NCBI RefSeq assembly: GCF_019431455.1
Contig: NZ_JAHYSR010000030.1
Location: 1 to 35,724, forward strand
Direction: 5' to 3'
Source of the DNA: Paracoccus bogoriensis
GTDB taxonomy: Bacteria; Pseudomonadota; Alphaproteobacteria; Rhodobacterales; Rhodobacteraceae
Length of the DNA: 35,724 nucleotides
The notes under the pieces: generated by a model
The model's input: the letters and a program-made list of their open reading frames with translations, nothing else
Database searches by the model: none
Told to the model about the DNA's origin: nothing
In this document: piece by piece, positions 16,515 to 24,498 of the stretch
Position numbering within the stretch: the stretch's first letter is position 1
How the letters are laid out: each line of letters starts with the position of its first letter
Program-made: the position numbers and the translations under genes

Positions 16515-17302
16515 TGGCCATCTCGCTCGCATCCCTGCAAACCTCGACGGCGCTGCGCCCGCCGCGCGTGCTGATCCACGGCGTCGCCGGCATCGGCAAA
16601 TCCACATTCGCCGCGTCCGCCGACGCGCCCGTGTTCATCCTCACCGAGGACGGTCTCGGCAAGCTGCAGGTGCCGCATTTCCCGCTGGCGACGAGCTACG
16701 CCGAGGTCGCCCAGGCGCTCGACGCCCTGCTCGACGAGGACCATGGCTATTCGACCGTGGTCGTCGACAGCGTGGACTGGCTCGAGCCGCTGATCTGGGC
16801 CGAGGCCTGCCGGCGCAACGGCTGGGCCTCGATCGAGAGCCCCGGCTTCGGCAAGGGCTACGCCGAGGCGCTGATCATCTGGCGCGAATACATCGACCGG
16901 CTCAACGCGCTTCGCGACCGCAAGGACATGGCGGTCATCCAGATCGCCCACACCGACATCAGGCGCTTCGACAGCCCCGAGCACGAACCCTACGACCGCT
17001 ACATGATCAAGCTGCAGGCACGCGCCTCGGCGCTGCTGCAGGAGCACTCGGACGTCGTGCTCTTCGCCAACTACCGGATCTCGGTCAGCAAATCCGACGT
17101 CGGCTTCAACAAGAAGGTCACCCGGGCGCTCGGGTCCGGTGCGCGCGTCATGCACACCGAGGAGCGCCCCGCCTTCCTCGCCAAGAACCGCTACGGCCTG
17201 CCGGAGACCCTCCCGCTCGATTGGTCCGCCTTCGTGGAGGCCCTCGAAGCCGGCGACCGCCTCCCCGCCAGGCCGGTGCCCCCGGCCCGCACCGCCGATT
17301 GA
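16514..17302 (+). CDS. Phage P-loop ATPase (AAA_24 type), recombination/replication
   Basis: 262-residue P-loop protein. Walker A GVAGIGKST is at residues 23-31, a Walker B-like strand is STVVVDSVDWLEP, and a sensor region is DMAVIQIAHTDIRR. This is the RecA-fold AAA_24 family found beside DUF669 proteins and exonucleases in phage recombination cassettes. It is expected to act on ssDNA with its two neighbours. The start is inside the upstream stop (TGATG), with AGGAGG about 8 nt before it. Confidence 0.8.
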   Translation: MAISLASLQTSTALRPPRVLIHGVAGIGKSTFAASADAPVFILTEDGLGKLQVPHFPLATSYAEVAQALDALLDEDHGYSTVVVDSVDWLEPLIWAEACRRNGWASIESPGFGKGYAEALIIWREYIDRLNALRDRKDMAVIQIAHTDIRRFDSPEHEPYDRYMIKLQARASALLQEHSDVVLFANYRISVSKSDVGFNKKVTRALGSGARVMHTEERPAFLAKNRYGLPETLPLDWSAFVEALEAGDRLPARPVPPARTAD

Positions 17303-17323
17303 ACCAGCTGAAAGGACAGTGAG

Positions 17324-17830
17324 ATGGCACGACTGAACACCGCCTTCGACGCCACCGGCATCGAGCCCGTCACCGCCCATGAGATCCTGCCTGCGGGCAA
17401 GTACCTCGCCCAGATCGTCGAAAGCGAGATGCGGGTGACCCGGAACGGCATGGGGCAGTATCTCTGGCTGATGCTCGAGATCCTCGAAGGCCCGCACAAG
17501 GGGCGCAGGGTCTTCGACCAGCTGAACCTCGTGAACCCCAACCCGATCACGGTCGAGATCGCGCAGCGCACGCTCTCGGCGATCTGCCATGCCACGGGCA
17601 GGCTGCAGGTGAGCGACAGCGAGGAGCTGCACCTGATCCCGATGACGATCCAGGTCGGCGTGAAGCCCCCGAAGGACGGCTACGGCGAGCGCAACACGAT
17701 CCGCTACCTGGTGCCGGAGACCCCGGCGCAGGCGACCGCACCGAGGCCCTCCGCCACGCCGCCGGCCAGCGCGCCCGCGCAACCGGCGCCAGCCCGGCCT
17801 GCCACCGCGCCCTGGAACCGCAGGAGCTGA
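17324..17830 (+). CDS. DUF669 family phage protein, likely ssDNA-binding
   Basis: 168 residues. The N-terminal 120 match the DUF669 pattern (FDATGIEPVTAHEILPAGKYLAQIVESEM ... MGQYLWLMLEILEGPHKGRRVFDQLNLVNPN ... QRTLSAICHATG). A disordered Pro/Ala-rich tail ends PWNRRS. This arrangement of a beta-rich domain plus a low-complexity tail is typical of phage ssDNA-binding proteins, and it follows the ATPase by 21 bp with AAAGGACAG as ribosome binding site. Confidence 0.8.
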   Translation: MARLNTAFDATGIEPVTAHEILPAGKYLAQIVESEMRVTRNGMGQYLWLMLEILEGPHKGRRVFDQLNLVNPNPITVEIAQRTLSAICHATGRLQVSDSEELHLIPMTIQVGVKPPKDGYGERNTIRYLVPETPAQATAPRPSATPPASAPAQPAPARPATAPWNRRS

Positions 17831-17896
17831 CGCCTTCGGCCGCCGCGGGGTGACACGCGCGGCGGCCCGGACATCGCCAGACCCGAGAGATCGACC

Positions 17897-18262
17897 ATGA
17901 CGAAGACCATCGACGCGGTCCGCGTGGCCGCGACCACCCCCGGCTTGCCCGACGACACCCGGCGCCTGATCGAGATCGAGGACGCCATCGCGAAGATCCG
18001 CACGCAGATCGCGACGGCGGATCTCGCGCGGCAGCGGACGGGCAAGCCGATCGACCCCGACTGGTTTCACCGCGCGCGCACGGCGCTGCGCCACCTCAAT
18101 CGCGAGCGCGCCGAGCTCGTCGCCCGCCACAGCCGTCGCCACCGGCGCGAACGGCTCAAGGACATGATCATCGCGGTCCTTCGCGAGCGCCACGACAGCG
18201 CCGCCTGGAGCGCGGTGCTGGCGGAGGCGCGGGCGCGGCTCGAGCGGGAGGAGGCGTGCTGA
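17897..18262 (+). CDS. Unknown basic helical protein of the early operon
   Basis: 121 residues, nearly all predicted helix, with a run of Arg/His/Lys (LNRERAELVARHSRRHRRERLKDMI) suggesting nucleic-acid contact. No family recognised. The start at 17897 follows a 66-bp gap; the stop overlaps the start of the nuclease gene by one base (TGATG). Confidence 0.68.
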   Translation: MTKTIDAVRVAATTPGLPDDTRRLIEIEDAIAKIRTQIATADLARQRTGKPIDPDWFHRARTALRHLNRERAELVARHSRRHRRERLKDMIIAVLRERHDSAAWSAVLAEARARLEREEAC

Positions 18263-19206
18263 TGGCCGAACTTCCCGAACCTCCGACGCCGACCCTCTCC
18301 GCGATCTACGCCGCCTACGAGGCGCGGCAGGGCGATGGCTTCCGCGACCATCTCGGCGCCTCGCTCATCGGCAAGTCCTGCGCCCGCGCGCTCTGGTACG
18401 ACTTCCGCTGGGCGACCCCCGCGCGACACACGGGCCGCATCCTGCGGCTGTTCGAGACCGGCCAGCTAAAGGAGGCCCGGCTCGTCCGCGACCTGCGCGC
18501 GACCGGCGCCACGGTGCTCGAGGTCGATCCCGAGACCGGGCGGCAGTTCCGCGTCGAGGCCCATGGCGGTCATTTCGGCGGCTCGCTCGACGCCGTCGCC
18601 CTCGGTCTGCTCGAGGCGCCGAAGACCTGGCACGTCGTCGAGTTCAAGACCCATTCGGCGAAGAGCTTCGCCGAGTTGGTCGCCAAGGGCGTCGCGCTCG
18701 CCAAGCCCCAGCACGCCGCGCAGATGCAGATCTACATGCACCTGACCGGCATCACGCGGGCGCTCTACGTCGCGGTCTGCAAGGATACGGACGCGTTGCA
18801 CATCGAGCGCGTCCCGGCCGACCCCGCGATGGGCGAACGCCTGCTGGAAAAGGCGCGGCGGATCATCTTCGCCCAGCACCCGCCCGAGCGGATCAGCGCG
18901 GATCCCGCCTGGTTCGAGTGCCGGTTCTGCGATCACCACGGGCTCTGCCACGGCGAGGACGCGGCGGCCGTCACCTGCCGGTCCTGCCTGCATTCCACGC
19001 CCATCGAAGGCGGCTGGCACTGCGCGCGCCACGACCGGCTGCTCGACCCGGCCGACCAGCGCCGCGCCTGCCCCCGGCACCTGTTCATCCCCGATCTCGT
19101 CCCCGGCGAGGTGACCGACGCAGGCGAGGACTTCGTCTCCTACCGCATGCGCGACGGCTCGACCTGGACCAACGACGCCCGCGACACGGAGGCCGCCGCA
19201 TGCTGA
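18262..19206 (+). CDS. PD-(D/E)XK exonuclease, Cas4/RecB-like, with cysteine clusters
   Basis: 314 residues. Active-site motifs are GGSLDA (Asp110) and VVEFKTHS (Glu127, Lys129), followed by QMQIYMHLTG, the QxxxY motif of RecB/Cas4 nucleases. Cys40 (GKSC) with C-x2-C-x5-C (Cys220, 223, 229) matches the four-cysteine iron-sulphur staple of Cas4 and AddB. A second set (Cys239, 242, 254, 270) looks like an added zinc ribbon. It probably degrades one DNA strand for the ATPase/DUF669 recombination module. The start at 18262 (TGATG overlap) is preferred to ATG 18256 two codons earlier. Confidence 0.8.
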   Translation: MAELPEPPTPTLSAIYAAYEARQGDGFRDHLGASLIGKSCARALWYDFRWATPARHTGRILRLFETGQLKEARLVRDLRATGATVLEVDPETGRQFRVEAHGGHFGGSLDAVALGLLEAPKTWHVVEFKTHSAKSFAELVAKGVALAKPQHAAQMQIYMHLTGITRALYVAVCKDTDALHIERVPADPAMGERLLEKARRIIFAQHPPERISADPAWFECRFCDHHGLCHGEDAAAVTCRSCLHSTPIEGGWHCARHDRLLDPADQRRACPRHLFIPDLVPGEVTDAGEDFVSYRMRDGSTWTNDARDTEAAAC

Positions 19207-19235
19207 CCCTGGCTCATGGGTCGTCTCCGGTTTCG

Positions 19236-19253
19236 GCCCGGCCTCGGCCGGGC
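19236..19253. terminator. Hairpin between convergent operons
   Basis: GCCCGGC (19236-19242) and GCCGGGC (19247-19253) form a perfect 7-bp stem with a CTCG loop, followed on the plus strand by ATTTC. It lies between the end of the early operon and the converging 19262 gene and probably terminates one or both. Confidence 0.55.
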
Positions 19254-19261
19254 ATTTCGGG

Positions 19262-19462
19262 TCAGTAGGTGGTGAGTTCCGCCACATGGCCGGTGGCCGG
19301 ATGGCGCCAGTGCTCGATCATGTCGCGGGTGAACCAGTATTCGTAACCGAGCGCCTGCCAGTTGGCGCGGACACGCTCGCGGTGCGCGAAGCTCTCGCCG
19401 ATCACGAAGTCCTGCGCTGCGGGAAGCGCGGCGTGATCGATACGGATGGTCGTGGTGCTCAT
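19262..19462 (-). CDS. Small unknown protein (minus-strand cluster)
   Basis: 66 residues, MSTTTIRIDHAALP then VRANWQALGYEYWFTRDMIEHWRHPATGHVAEL. Aromatic-rich, soluble, no family recognised. The start is behind AAAGGAC (minus strand). Last of three small minus-strand genes that separate the early and late plus-strand operons. Confidence 0.6.
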   Translation of the reverse strand: MSTTTIRIDHAALPAAQDFVIGESFAHRERVRANWQALGYEYWFTRDMIEHWRHPATGHVAELTTY

Positions 19463-19474
19463 GGCGTGGTCCTT

Positions 19475-19672
19475 TCAGGACTGGCTGGCGGCGCGGCGCC
19501 CGGCCTCGTAGGCTTCCTCGAGCGCGGCGCGGATGGTCCAGACGGCGACGTCGTGGAAGTCGAGGCTGTCGGCGTTCCGGGTCTCGAGCGTCTCGAGGAA
19601 GAGACGGCGCCGGGCGATCTCGAGAAGCACGGCATCGCGGGAGGCGGCGGGGTCGGTCTTGCGGCGGGGCAT
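19475..19672 (-). CDS. Small conserved-looking protein (possibly DUF6900)
   Basis: 65 residues. The segment LETLETRNADSLDFHDVAVWTIRAALEEAYEAGRRAA recalls the short DUF6900 domain found in plasmids and phages; this is a memory-based match and uncertain. It lies 12 bp upstream of the 19262 gene in the same direction and should be in its operon. Confidence 0.6.
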   Translation of the reverse strand: MPRRKTDPAASRDAVLLEIARRRLFLETLETRNADSLDFHDVAVWTIRAALEEAYEAGRRAASQS

Positions 19673-19701
19673 GGTGGACCTCCGTCTTGGAATGGTGGGG
19701 A

Positions 19702-19962
19702 TCAGACGTCCTCGAGCGCGCTCTCGAGCTCACTCGGCTCGCCCTTGAACAGGCAGGCGGCTTCGAGGATCGCATCGAGGAGCAGGCGCTGCGCGTCGCT
19801 CGCCATTGTCCTCGGATCAATGGCGGACAATGGCTCGCCGTCCTCGCTCTGCAGCCAGCCTTCGCTGATCCGGGCGAGGTCCTGGATCTCCAGCGTGTCG
19901 CGGCGGATCAGGGCATGTGCGGCGGCGCGGATGAGGTCGGTGAGGGTGGCGGGGGTGGTCAT
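19702..19962 (-). CDS. Small unknown protein carrying the 45-bp coding repeat
   Basis: 86 residues, first gene of the minus-strand trio, starting at 19962. The N-terminal half is helical (TLTDLIRAAAHALIRRDTLEIQDLARISEGWLQ) and the C-terminal half too (AQRLLLDAILEAACLFKGEPSELESALEDV). Between them lies the 15-residue segment GEPLSAIDPRTMASD, encoded by a repeat almost identical to one in the terminase gene 2 kb away. Removing those 15 codons would leave an uninterrupted helical protein, so they look like an insertion. No function assigned. Confidence 0.65.
   Translation of the reverse strand: MTTPATLTDLIRAAAHALIRRDTLEIQDLARISEGWLQSEDGEPLSAIDPRTMASDAQRLLLDAILEAACLFKGEPSELESALEDV
19795..19839 (-). 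repeat. 45-bp palindrome-containing coding repeat, copy A
   Basis: 45 bp, 43 of 45 identical (inverted orientation) to 21762-21806. It contains a perfect 10-bp inverted repeat, GCCATTGTCC (19802-19811) and GGACAATGGC (19825-19834). It is read in frame inside the 19702-19962 gene as GEPLSAIDPRTMASD. Confidence 0.85.
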
Positions 19963-20075
19963 AGCCGGGGCTCCCGAGGTGAGTTGCATCGTCGTCGTGG
20001 AACCCGTGTTCGCTCTGTCCGCGTCACCCATCAAGCGAATAAGCATCTGACCAGGAACGATTTTCGGAGCCGCCG

Positions 20076-20713
20076 ATGCAGGGCATGAGCGAGCGGCAAT
20101 ACGCTGCGCATGCGGGACTCTCGCGCGGGGCGATCCGAGACGGGCGAAGGCGGCGGGGCGGCTGGTGCTGTTCCCGGACGGCTCCATCGACGCGGCCGCC
20201 AGCGACGCGCGGCGGGCGGAGACGACCGATCCGTCGAAGGTGAGGGGCGACCGTGGCGCCGTCCTGCGGACCGCCGCGAAAGCGTCCCGAACCAAGCCGC
20301 CTGCGCCGAAGCTGAAGCCGGTGCCCGAGGCGGCCGTCGCCGCGGTGGGGGACACGCTGCGCGAACAGGGTCTGGCCGCGCCGGTGGTCGGCGGCGGCAC
20401 GACCTTCCTGCAGGCCAAGACCGCGAACGAGGTGCTGAAGGCGCAGGAGCGGCGCATCCGGCTCCAGAAGATGAAGGGCGAGCTGGTGGACCGGGCGCGG
20501 GCCGAGACGTTGATGTTCCGGCTGGCGCGCGAGGAACGCGATGCCTGGGTCACCTGGCCCGCGCGCGTCGCTGCGCTGATGGCGGCGGAGCTGACGGCGG
20601 CGCTGGGGGACGGGGCGCAAGTGGAGGCGGCGGTGATGCAGAAGGTTCTGGAAGCCCATGTCCGCGCCCAGCTCGACGCCCTTGCCGAGGTCCGGACCGG
20701 GCTTGCCGGATGA
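20076..20713 (+). pseudogene. Terminase small subunit (block 2), frameshifted near its N-terminus
   Basis: The reading starts at ATG 20076 behind GGAG and gives MQGMSERQYAAHAGLSRGAIR, the helix-turn-helix of Nu1/terS proteins. The remainder is in another frame: RAKAAGRLVLFPDGSIDAAAS and onward to the stop at 20713, including the helical stretch KTANEVLKAQERRIRLQKMKGELVDRARAE and a C-terminal domain. The two halves join perfectly as a family member if two bases (GA at about 20,137-20,140, within CCGAGACGGG) are removed, so a GA duplication is the likely lesion. A shorter start at GTG 20165 would lack the DNA-binding helices. Confidence 0.75.
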
Positions 20714-22688
20714 CCTGACGGACTTCGACGGTGCGACCGAACTTCTGCGCGCCTGGTCGCGCGGCATCCGGCCCGGTCCGGACCTGACGGTCTCGGAATG
20801 GGCCGACCGGCATCGCTGGCTTTCGTCGCGCGCTTCGGCCGAGCCCGGGCGGTATCGCACCGCGCGCACGCCCTACATGCGCGAGATCATGGACCGGCTG
20901 TCGCCCGGCGATCCCACGCAGCGGGTGGTGTTCATGAAGGCAGCTCAGATCGGGGCTACGGAAGCTGGAAGCTGTTTCATCGGCTTCGTGATGCACCATG
21001 CGCCGGGGCCGATCCTGGCGGTCCAGCCGACGGTGGAGCTGGCCAAGCGCAACTCGCGCCAGCGGATCGACCCGCTGATCGAGGAGAGCCCGGAGCTGCG
21101 CGAGCGGGTGAAGCCTGCGCGCTCGCGTGACGCTGGCAACACGATGCTGTCGAAGGAATTCGCCGGCGGCATCCTGATCATGACCGGGGCGAACTCGGCG
21201 GTCGGGCTGCGCTCGACGCCGGCGCGCTACATCTTCCTCGACGAGGTCGATGCCTATCCCGCCTCGGCGGACGAGGAGGGCGATCCCGTCACGCTGGCCG
21301 AGGCGCGCTCGCTGACCTTCGCCCACCGGCGCAAGGTGTTCCTGGTCTCGACGCCGACGATTCGGGGGCTGTCGCGCATCGAGCGCGAGTTCGAGGCTAG
21401 TGATCAGCGGCGGTTCTTCGTGCCGTGCCCGCATTGCGGCCATGCGCAATGGCTGAAGTTCGAGCGGCTGCGCTGGGACAAGGGTCATCCCGAGACGGCC
21501 GCCTATCACTGCGAGGGCTGCGAGGCCCCCATCGCCGAGCACCACAAGACGGCGATGCTGGCGGCGGGGGAGTGGCGCCCCACCGCCACGGCGGCCGATC
21601 CGCTGACGATCGGCTACCACCTCTCGGCGCTCTACTCGCCGGTGGGCTGGCTCAGTTGGGCACGGATCGCGCGGGCGCATGAGGCGGCACGGGGATCGGA
21701 CGAAGCCATGCGGGCGTTCCGGAACACCATCCTCGGCGAGACCTGGATGGAAACCGGCGAGGGCGAGCCATGGTCCGCCATTGGTCCGAGGACAATGGCG
21801 AGCGACTGGCAAAGGCTGGCCGACCGCCGCGAGGCATGGGCTCCAGGCACGGTGCCGCAGCGGGGGCTGTTCCTGACCGCGGGCGCCGACGTGCAGAAGG
21901 ACCGGATCGAGGTCGATGTCTGGGCCTGGGGCCGTGGGCTGGAAAGCTGGCTGGTCGATCATATCGTTATCGAGGGCGGGCCGGGCGATCCGGCCTGCTG
22001 GCAGAAGCTGACCGAGCTGCTGGGACGCACATGGGCGCATGCGAACGGCCAGCACCTCACCATCGCGCGGCTCGCCATCGACACGGGTTTCGAGACCAGC
22101 GCCGTCTATGGCTGGGCCCGGGCCGTGGGCTTCGCGCAGGTCGCCCCGGTCAAGGGCGTCGAGGGCTTCAACCGGTCGAGCCCGGTGACGGGCCCGACCT
22201 ATGTGGACGCGACCGTGGCGGGCAAACGCCTGCGCCGCGGTGCGCGGCTCTGGACGGTCGCCACCGCGACCTTCAAGGCCGAGACCTATCGCTTCCTGCG
22301 CCAGGAGCGCCCGACTTCAGAAGAGATCGCTGCCGGTGCATCGTTCCCGGCCGGAACGGTGCATCTGCCGAACTGGGCGGACGGCGAGTGGCTCAAGCAG
22401 CTGACCGCCGAGCAGCTGGTGACGGTGAAGGGCAAGCGTGGCTTCACGCGGCTCGAATGGCAGAAGCTCCGCGAGCGCAACGAGGCGCTGGACATCCGGG
22501 TCTATGCCCGCGCCGCCGCGTGGATCCTCGGGGCGGATCGCTGGCCCGAGGCGCGGTGGGGCGATCTGGAAGCGCAGCTCGGGGTGACGGCGGGCGACAA
22601 GCCTGGCGCGGAAGCCCATTCGGCAAAGCCGAAGGTGCCGCGCGCGCCGCCGCGCCGGCGCATGGTGCGCTCGAGCTACATGAGGTGA
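20658..22688 (+). CDS. Phage terminase large subunit, GpA type (block 2)
   Basis: 676-residue packaging ATPase/nuclease. Walker A-like FMKAAQIGATEAG, Walker B YIFLDEVDAYP, a CxxC...CxxC zinc pair (CPHCGH, CEGCEAP), and the nuclease domain with TAGADVQKDRIEVDVW, AIDTGFETS and TFKAETYRFL. The C-terminal region is intact, unlike the block 1 copy. The segment GEPWSAIGPRTMASD after LGETWMETGE is encoded by the 45-bp repeat and has no counterpart in the other GpA terminase of this window. ATG 20658 overlaps terS by 56 bp; an in-frame TTG near 20,703 is an alternative start. Shares only domain-level similarity with the block 1 protein, so the two phages are different. Confidence 0.88.
   Translation: MSAPSSTPLPRSGPGLPDDLTDFDGATELLRAWSRGIRPGPDLTVSEWADRHRWLSSRASAEPGRYRTARTPYMREIMDRLSPGDPTQRVVFMKAAQIGATEAGSCFIGFVMHHAPGPILAVQPTVELAKRNSRQRIDPLIEESPELRERVKPARSRDAGNTMLSKEFAGGILIMTGANSAVGLRSTPARYIFLDEVDAYPASADEEGDPVTLAEARSLTFAHRRKVFLVSTPTIRGLSRIEREFEASDQRRFFVPCPHCGHAQWLKFERLRWDKGHPETAAYHCEGCEAPIAEHHKTAMLAAGEWRPTATAADPLTIGYHLSALYSPVGWLSWARIARAHEAARGSDEAMRAFRNTILGETWMETGEGEPWSAIGPRTMASDWQRLADRREAWAPGTVPQRGLFLTAGADVQKDRIEVDVWAWGRGLESWLVDHIVIEGGPGDPACWQKLTELLGRTWAHANGQHLTIARLAIDTGFETSAVYGWARAVGFAQVAPVKGVEGFNRSSPVTGPTYVDATVAGKRLRRGARLWTVATATFKAETYRFLRQERPTSEEIAAGASFPAGTVHLPNWADGEWLKQLTAEQLVTVKGKRGFTRLEWQKLRERNEALDIRVYARAAAWILGADRWPEARWGDLEAQLGVTAGDKPGAEAHSAKPKVPRAPPRRRMVRSSYMR
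21762..21806 (+). repeat. 45-bp palindrome-containing coding repeat, copy B
   Basis: Second copy of the element at 19795-19839, in inverted orientation, two mismatches. It is exactly 15 codons and reads GEPWSAIGPRTMASD within terL. One mismatch falls in a palindrome arm (CCATGGTCC instead of CCATTGTCC), so this copy's hairpin is slightly imperfect. Confidence 0.85.
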
Positions 22689-22692
22689 CCCG

Positions 22693-22908
22693 ATGGCCAC
22701 GGCCGCAGACCTCCGCGCCCGCCGCGAGGCGCTTCTGGCGCAGCGCTCCTCGGGCGTGGCCCGCGTCAGCTACGACGGCAAGACCGTGGAGTATCGCAGC
22801 CTGGCCGAGATCGACCGGGCCATCGAGGCGCTGGAGCGGGAGATCGCGGCAGCCGAGGGGCGGCGCATCGTGCGGCAGGTCCGCGTGACGACGGCGAAGG
22901 GGCTCTGA
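22693..22908 (+). CDS. Head-to-tail joining protein, gpW family
   Basis: 71 residues, MATAADLRARREALLAQRSSGVARVSYDGKTVEYRSLAEIDRAIEALEREI then a basic tail. This is the gpW layout: helix, small beta hairpin around VSYDGKTVEYRS, second helix. gpW fills the portal ring and is needed to attach tails. It sits between terL and portal as in lambda. Confidence 0.85.
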   Translation: MATAADLRARREALLAQRSSGVARVSYDGKTVEYRSLAEIDRAIEALEREIAAAEGRRIVRQVRVTTAKGL

Positions 22909-22912
22909 CAGC

Positions 22913-24494
22913 ATGGGTCTGTTCGACAGGTTCCGCCGCCGGGCGACCGGCGGCCCTTCGGCCGTGCGCGCCCGGCTCGAAGGCGCCATGGCGCGACGGC
23001 GTCTGCGCGGCTGGAACCCGCCCTTGGAGAACATCAACGCGCTGGTCGCCTCGGGCGGGCCGCGGCTGCTGGCGCGGGCGCGCGAGCTTGTGGTCACCAA
23101 TGGCTACGCGGCGAATGCCTGCGAGGCCTTCGCGGCGAACCTCGTGGGCGACGGGATCAAGCCCTCGTCCTTGATCGAGGATGCGGGCCTTCGCGACCGC
23201 GTCCAGCGGCTGTGGCTCGCCTGGACCGACGAGGCGGACGCGGACGGGCTGACCGACTTCTACGGCCTGCAAGCCATGGTCGCGCGGGAGATGTTCGTGG
23301 CGGGCGAGTGCTTCGTCCGGCTGCGACCGCGGCGCGCGGAGGACGGGCTCACGGTGCCGCTGCAGCTGCAGCTTCTCCAGTCCGAGATGCTGCCCTTCGA
23401 GAAGACCGGCACCGCGGCGAACGGCAACCGCATCCGCTGCGGGATCGAGTTCGACGCCATCGGCCGGCGCGTGGCCTACCACTTCCGCCGCCGCCACCCT
23501 GGCGACAGCACCGATCAGGGGGCGGTCATCCCCGAGACGGTGCGCGTGCCGGCCGGGGACGTGCTGCACATCTACCGGCCCATCGATGCGGGCCAGATCC
23601 GGGGGCTGCCGCATGTGGCGCCGGCCATGGTGCGGCTGTTCCTGCTCGACCAGTATGACGACGCCGAGCTCGACCGGAAGAAGACCGCGGCGATGTTCGC
23701 GGGGTCCGGAGCCGGTGCCGCAGGCACGGATCGATCCGGTGGATCGATCCGAGGTGGAGGACGCCCGGCAGGGCAGGATCACCAAGACGGCGCCGGAAGA
23801 GCCGATGCTGGGCGAGGCCGAGGCGGACGCCGACGGCGCGGCCATCGCGAGCCTCGAGCCCGGCACGATGCAGGTGTTGCTGCCCGGCGAGGATGTGAAG
23901 TTCTCGACCCCCGCGGATGTCGGCGGGGGCTACGAGGCGTTCCAGTACCGGACCTTGCTGGCCGTGTCGGCGTCGCTGGGGCTGCCCTATCACCTCGTGA
24001 CCGGCGACGTCCGGCAGGCAAACTATTCGAGCCTGCGCGCTGAACTGGTCGAGTTCCGTCGCCGGGTGCAGCAGCTCCAGCACGGGGTGCTCGCGCATCA
24101 GCTCTGCCGCCCGGTCTGGGCGCGGTGGATGGAGACGGCGGTGCTGGCGGGTGCACTCGACCTGCCGGGCTATGCCGCGGCGCCGGGACGGTTCCGCGCG
24201 GTGCAGTGGATCCCGCCGCGCTGGGACTGGGTCGATCCCTTGAAGGACATCCAGGCGCAGGTTCTGGCGATGGAGGCCGGCATCACCTCGCGGCGCAAGG
24301 TGGTCGAAGCCACCGGCTACGACGTCGAGGAAGTGGACCGCGAGAATGCGGCGGACGCGGCCCGCGCGGCCGATCTGGGCCTCAGCTACCGCACCAGCCC
24401 GGGCGAGGCGCAGGGCGCAAGGGTGACCCCGGCCGCCCGGCCGGAGCCCGGTGACGGTCCCACGGCGGCTGATCCCGCGACAGAACAGGAGTGA
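22913..24494 (+). pseudogene. Lambda-type portal protein with an insertion and frameshift
   Basis: Portal (GpB family), the dodecameric DNA channel. The N-terminal two thirds are in the frame of ATG 22913 and typical: LVVTNGYAANACEAFAANLVGDGIKPS, MVAREMFVAGECFVRL, VPAGDVLHIYRPIDAGQIRGLPH, then LDRKKTAAMFAG at 23,701. The C-terminal third (APEEPMLGEAEADADGAAIASLEPGTMQVLLPGEDVKFS and on to 24,494) is in the +1 frame. Between them, about 23,704-23,776, is DNA that does not fit the family; it contains a perfect 25-bp palindrome. Family members normally run from MFAGFIT straight to the APEEP-like acidic stretch, so I infer an insertion of roughly 70-75 bp that breaks the frame. Confidence 0.78.
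23727..23751. repeat. 25-bp palindrome inside the portal gene
   Basis: CGGATCGATCC (23727-23737) and GGATCGATCCG (23741-23751) are perfect 11-bp arms around GGT. It lies exactly where the portal reading frame changes. Confidence 0.85.
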
Positions 24495-24498
24495 CGAC

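Noticed and set aside
20165..20713. Short terS starting at GTG 20165
   Set aside because: It would remove the helix-turn-helix that is present just upstream in another frame; a frameshift explains the sequence better.
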